NCBI GenBank assembly: GCA_035524095.1
Contig: DATKPK010000018.1
Coordinates: 1-6,657 of the forward strand
DNA length: 6,657 nucleotides
Reading direction: 5' to 3'
From: DATJUF01 sp035524095
GTDB lineage: Bacteria > Desulfobacterota > Binatia > Binatales > Binataceae
The stretch's first letter is position 1; each line of letters begins with the position of its first letter. This document shows positions 5,188 to 6,657 of this stretch, in pieces. The notes under the pieces are model-generated. The model did no database searches, was not told the DNA's origin, and worked only from the letters and a program-made list of their open reading frames with translations. A program made the translations under genes and the position numbers.

Positions 5188-6535
5188 TCCCGTCGCGTTC
5201 ATCCTGCAGGTGCTCATCGACCCGGAGACGGGCGCGCCGTTCGAGCTCTATCCCGCTGAAATAGAGTTTCTGCGAGCCGCATTGACTATCACGCCAGACG
5301 GACGGCTGCCCTATCCCGAGTTAGTATTCGCCGCTCCCAAGAAGAGCGGCAAGACCGGGCTGGCCGCGCTCATGATGCTGTACGTCATCGTCGTGCTCGG
5401 CGGCACGTATGCGGAAGGCTATTGCGCGGCAAATGATTATGACCAGGCGCAAGGCCGCGTCTTTCAGGCTGTCTGCCGCATTATTCAGGCATCGCCGTTG
5501 CTCCGCGCCTCCGCGAAGATCACGGCGAACCGCATCGAATTCAGTACGGGCTCCACGATCACCGCGATCGCGAGTGACTACGCCGGCGCGGCCGGTAGTA
5601 ATCCGACCATCAGATGTTTCGATGAGCTTTGGGCCTATACCAGTGAGCGCGCATATCGGTTATGGGATGAAATGGTCCCTCCGCCGACGCGGCGCATCGC
5701 AACGCGACTGACGGTGACATACGCCGGATTTGAGGGCGAATCCAAGCTGCTCGAATCGTTTTTCAAACAGGCGATGGCGGGTGAGCAGATCGCGCCATCA
5801 CTGTATCGCGCGCCCGGGCTCTTGGCGGCTTGGCATCACAAGCCCGTCGCGCCGTGGCAGACGCCGGAGTGGATTGATCAGATGCGGCATCAACTCCGAC
5901 CCGCGGCGTTTTTGAGGCAGATCGAAAATATGTTCGTCAGCTCGGAATCATCGTTCGTCGAAATGACCTGGTGGGATGCCTGCGTTGATCCGCACCTGCG
6001 GCTGGTCGTCGCCGACAAGGGCACGGCGGTATGGATCGGCCTCGATGCCTCAGTCAAGCGTGACAGCACGGCGATCGTGGCGGTGATCTGGGATTCGAGC
6101 GCCAAGAAGGTGCGCACGGTTTGGCATCGCATCTTTCAGCCGAAGCCGGGTGATCCGCTCGACTTCGAAGCAACCATCGAACGGACGCTGCTAGAGCTCC
6201 GCCAGCGCTTCGATGTTCGTGAGATAAGATTCGATCCCTACCAGCTCGTCGCGGTTGCGCAGCGGCTAACGGGCGCCGGGTTGCCGATGGTGGAATTCCC
6301 GCAGTCGGTTCCGAACCTCACTGAGAGCTCAAAGAATTTGTACGAGCTGATCAAAGGCCGCAACCTGGCCGCGTATGCGGATACCGATATTCGTCTTGCT
6401 ATGAGTCGCGCCGTCCGCCTTGGAGACTGCGCGCGGGTGGAAAATCGCGAAGGAAAGGCAGTCACACAAGATCGACGTGGTTGTCGCCTTGGCGATAGCA
6501 GCGCTCGGCGCGGTCGCGAGCAGCGGCGCCGGTGA
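5159..6535 (+). CDS. terL: phage terminase large subunit, N-terminal ATPase and part of nuclease; frame broken near 6416
   Basis: The packaging motor ATPase and DNA-cutting subunit. The start at ATG 5159 has AGGA five bases upstream, inside terS. Walker A is APKKSGKTG (59-67); Walker B is IRCFDELWAY (151-160, D155 E156); a coupling-motif-like TVTYAGFEGES lies at 185-195. The nuclease domain shows WIGLDAS (D296) and VREIRFDPYQ (D359). Up to residue 419 (AMSRAV) the sequence is family-like. After that this frame gives an Arg-rich tail unlike any terminase and stops at 6533-6535. The proper continuation lies in the +1 frame from 6417, so one extra C at 6415-6416 breaks the gene. As written, the product lacks the third nuclease acid and would be cut-defective. 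Confidence 0.88.
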   Translation: MTNRKLWKTDPVAFILQVLIDPETGAPFELYPAEIEFLRAALTITPDGRLPYPELVFAAPKKSGKTGLAALMMLYVIVVLGGTYAEGYCAANDYDQAQGRVFQAVCRIIQASPLLRASAKITANRIEFSTGSTITAIASDYAGAAGSNPTIRCFDELWAYTSERAYRLWDEMVPPPTRRIATRLTVTYAGFEGESKLLESFFKQAMAGEQIAPSLYRAPGLLAAWHHKPVAPWQTPEWIDQMRHQLRPAAFLRQIENMFVSSESSFVEMTWWDACVDPHLRLVVADKGTAVWIGLDASVKRDSTAIVAVIWDSSAKKVRTVWHRIFQPKPGDPLDFEATIERTLLELRQRFDVREIRFDPYQLVAVAQRLTGAGLPMVEFPQSVPNLTESSKNLYELIKGRNLAAYADTDIRLAMSRAVRLGDCARVENREGKAVTQDRRGCRLGDSSARRGREQRRR

Positions 6536-6657
6536 GCTAGTCCGACGATTTACTGAGCTCACCGAAGCTCTACGCCAGCCGAAAGAGCCCGAGCCCGTCG
6601 AGGTGCGCGACGATCCGCTTCTATGGCGAGAATACGGCCGCATCGAGCCGCGGAAGT
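6417..6657 (+). CDS. terL: C-terminal part of terminase large subunit in the shifted frame, running off the window
   Basis: The frame read from 6417 gives ALETARGWKIAKERQSHKID then VVVALAIAALGAVASSGAG. This is the typical end of the terminase nuclease domain, where a KID-x-VVALA helix supplies the third metal-binding aspartate (codon 6474-6476). It continues with a charged tail (FTELTEALRQPKEPEPVEV) and stays open to the last base. It joins residue 419 of the upstream frame without a gap if one C at 6415-6416 is removed. It has no start of its own. Confidence 0.75.

Noticed and set aside
6329..6643. Minus-strand 104-residue frame at the right end
   Set aside because: Antisense shadow of the terminase nuclease region; Ser/Arg-rich and without a recognisable domain.

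Overview
The window joins two unrelated blocks. Positions 1-2533 look like ordinary bacterial chromosome. Positions 2773-6657 look like the packaging end of a tailed-phage (prophage) module, read on the plus strand. The protein families (an ArsR repressor paired with an SRPBCC protein, DUF899, a possible crotonase tail) and the moderately GC-rich base use suggest a soil or environmental bacterium, perhaps Acidobacteriota or Pseudomonadota. This is inference from family habits only; no taxonomic marker is present.

Left block: a short C-terminal gene fragment enters from the left edge on the plus strand and stops at 154. It converges on a minus-strand gene cluster that starts near 2600 and reads leftwards: ArsR-type repressor (2174-2533), SRPBCC/AHSA1-like protein (1686-2162), DUF899 thioredoxin-like protein (894-1607), small membrane protein with a CPVC motif (343-897) and a small soluble protein of unknown function (200-520). 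The first two genes are 11 bases apart, the third and fourth share an ATGA stop/start, and the last two overlap. A perfect TTGACA -35 box and a TTAAC-N6-GTTAA inverted repeat over the -10/start region sit just upstream of the repressor, so the cluster is probably one self-regulated operon. A GC-rich inverted repeat at 159-187 could end transcription from both sides.

Right block: after about 190 bases without a convincing gene come two small ORFs linked by ATGA (2773-2943, 2940-3215), a 141-residue protein whose C-terminal half resembles TubC-type docking domains (3250-3675), a 284-residue protein carrying a phage-type SLVDNPAN motif (3672-4526), a 55-residue ORF (4510-4677), a P27-like small terminase subunit (4798-5187) and a large terminase subunit (from 5159 to the window end). 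The large terminase carries a one-base frame break near 6416. Its downstream half, including the likely third nuclease aspartate, lies in the other frame. No integrase, portal, capsid or attachment site is visible.

The most unusual signal is in the gap just before the small terminase. Bases 4686-4787 fold on paper into a three-way junction with almost every base in the junction stems paired, followed by TTT. It is a candidate structured RNA or packaging-site element next to the packaging genes.
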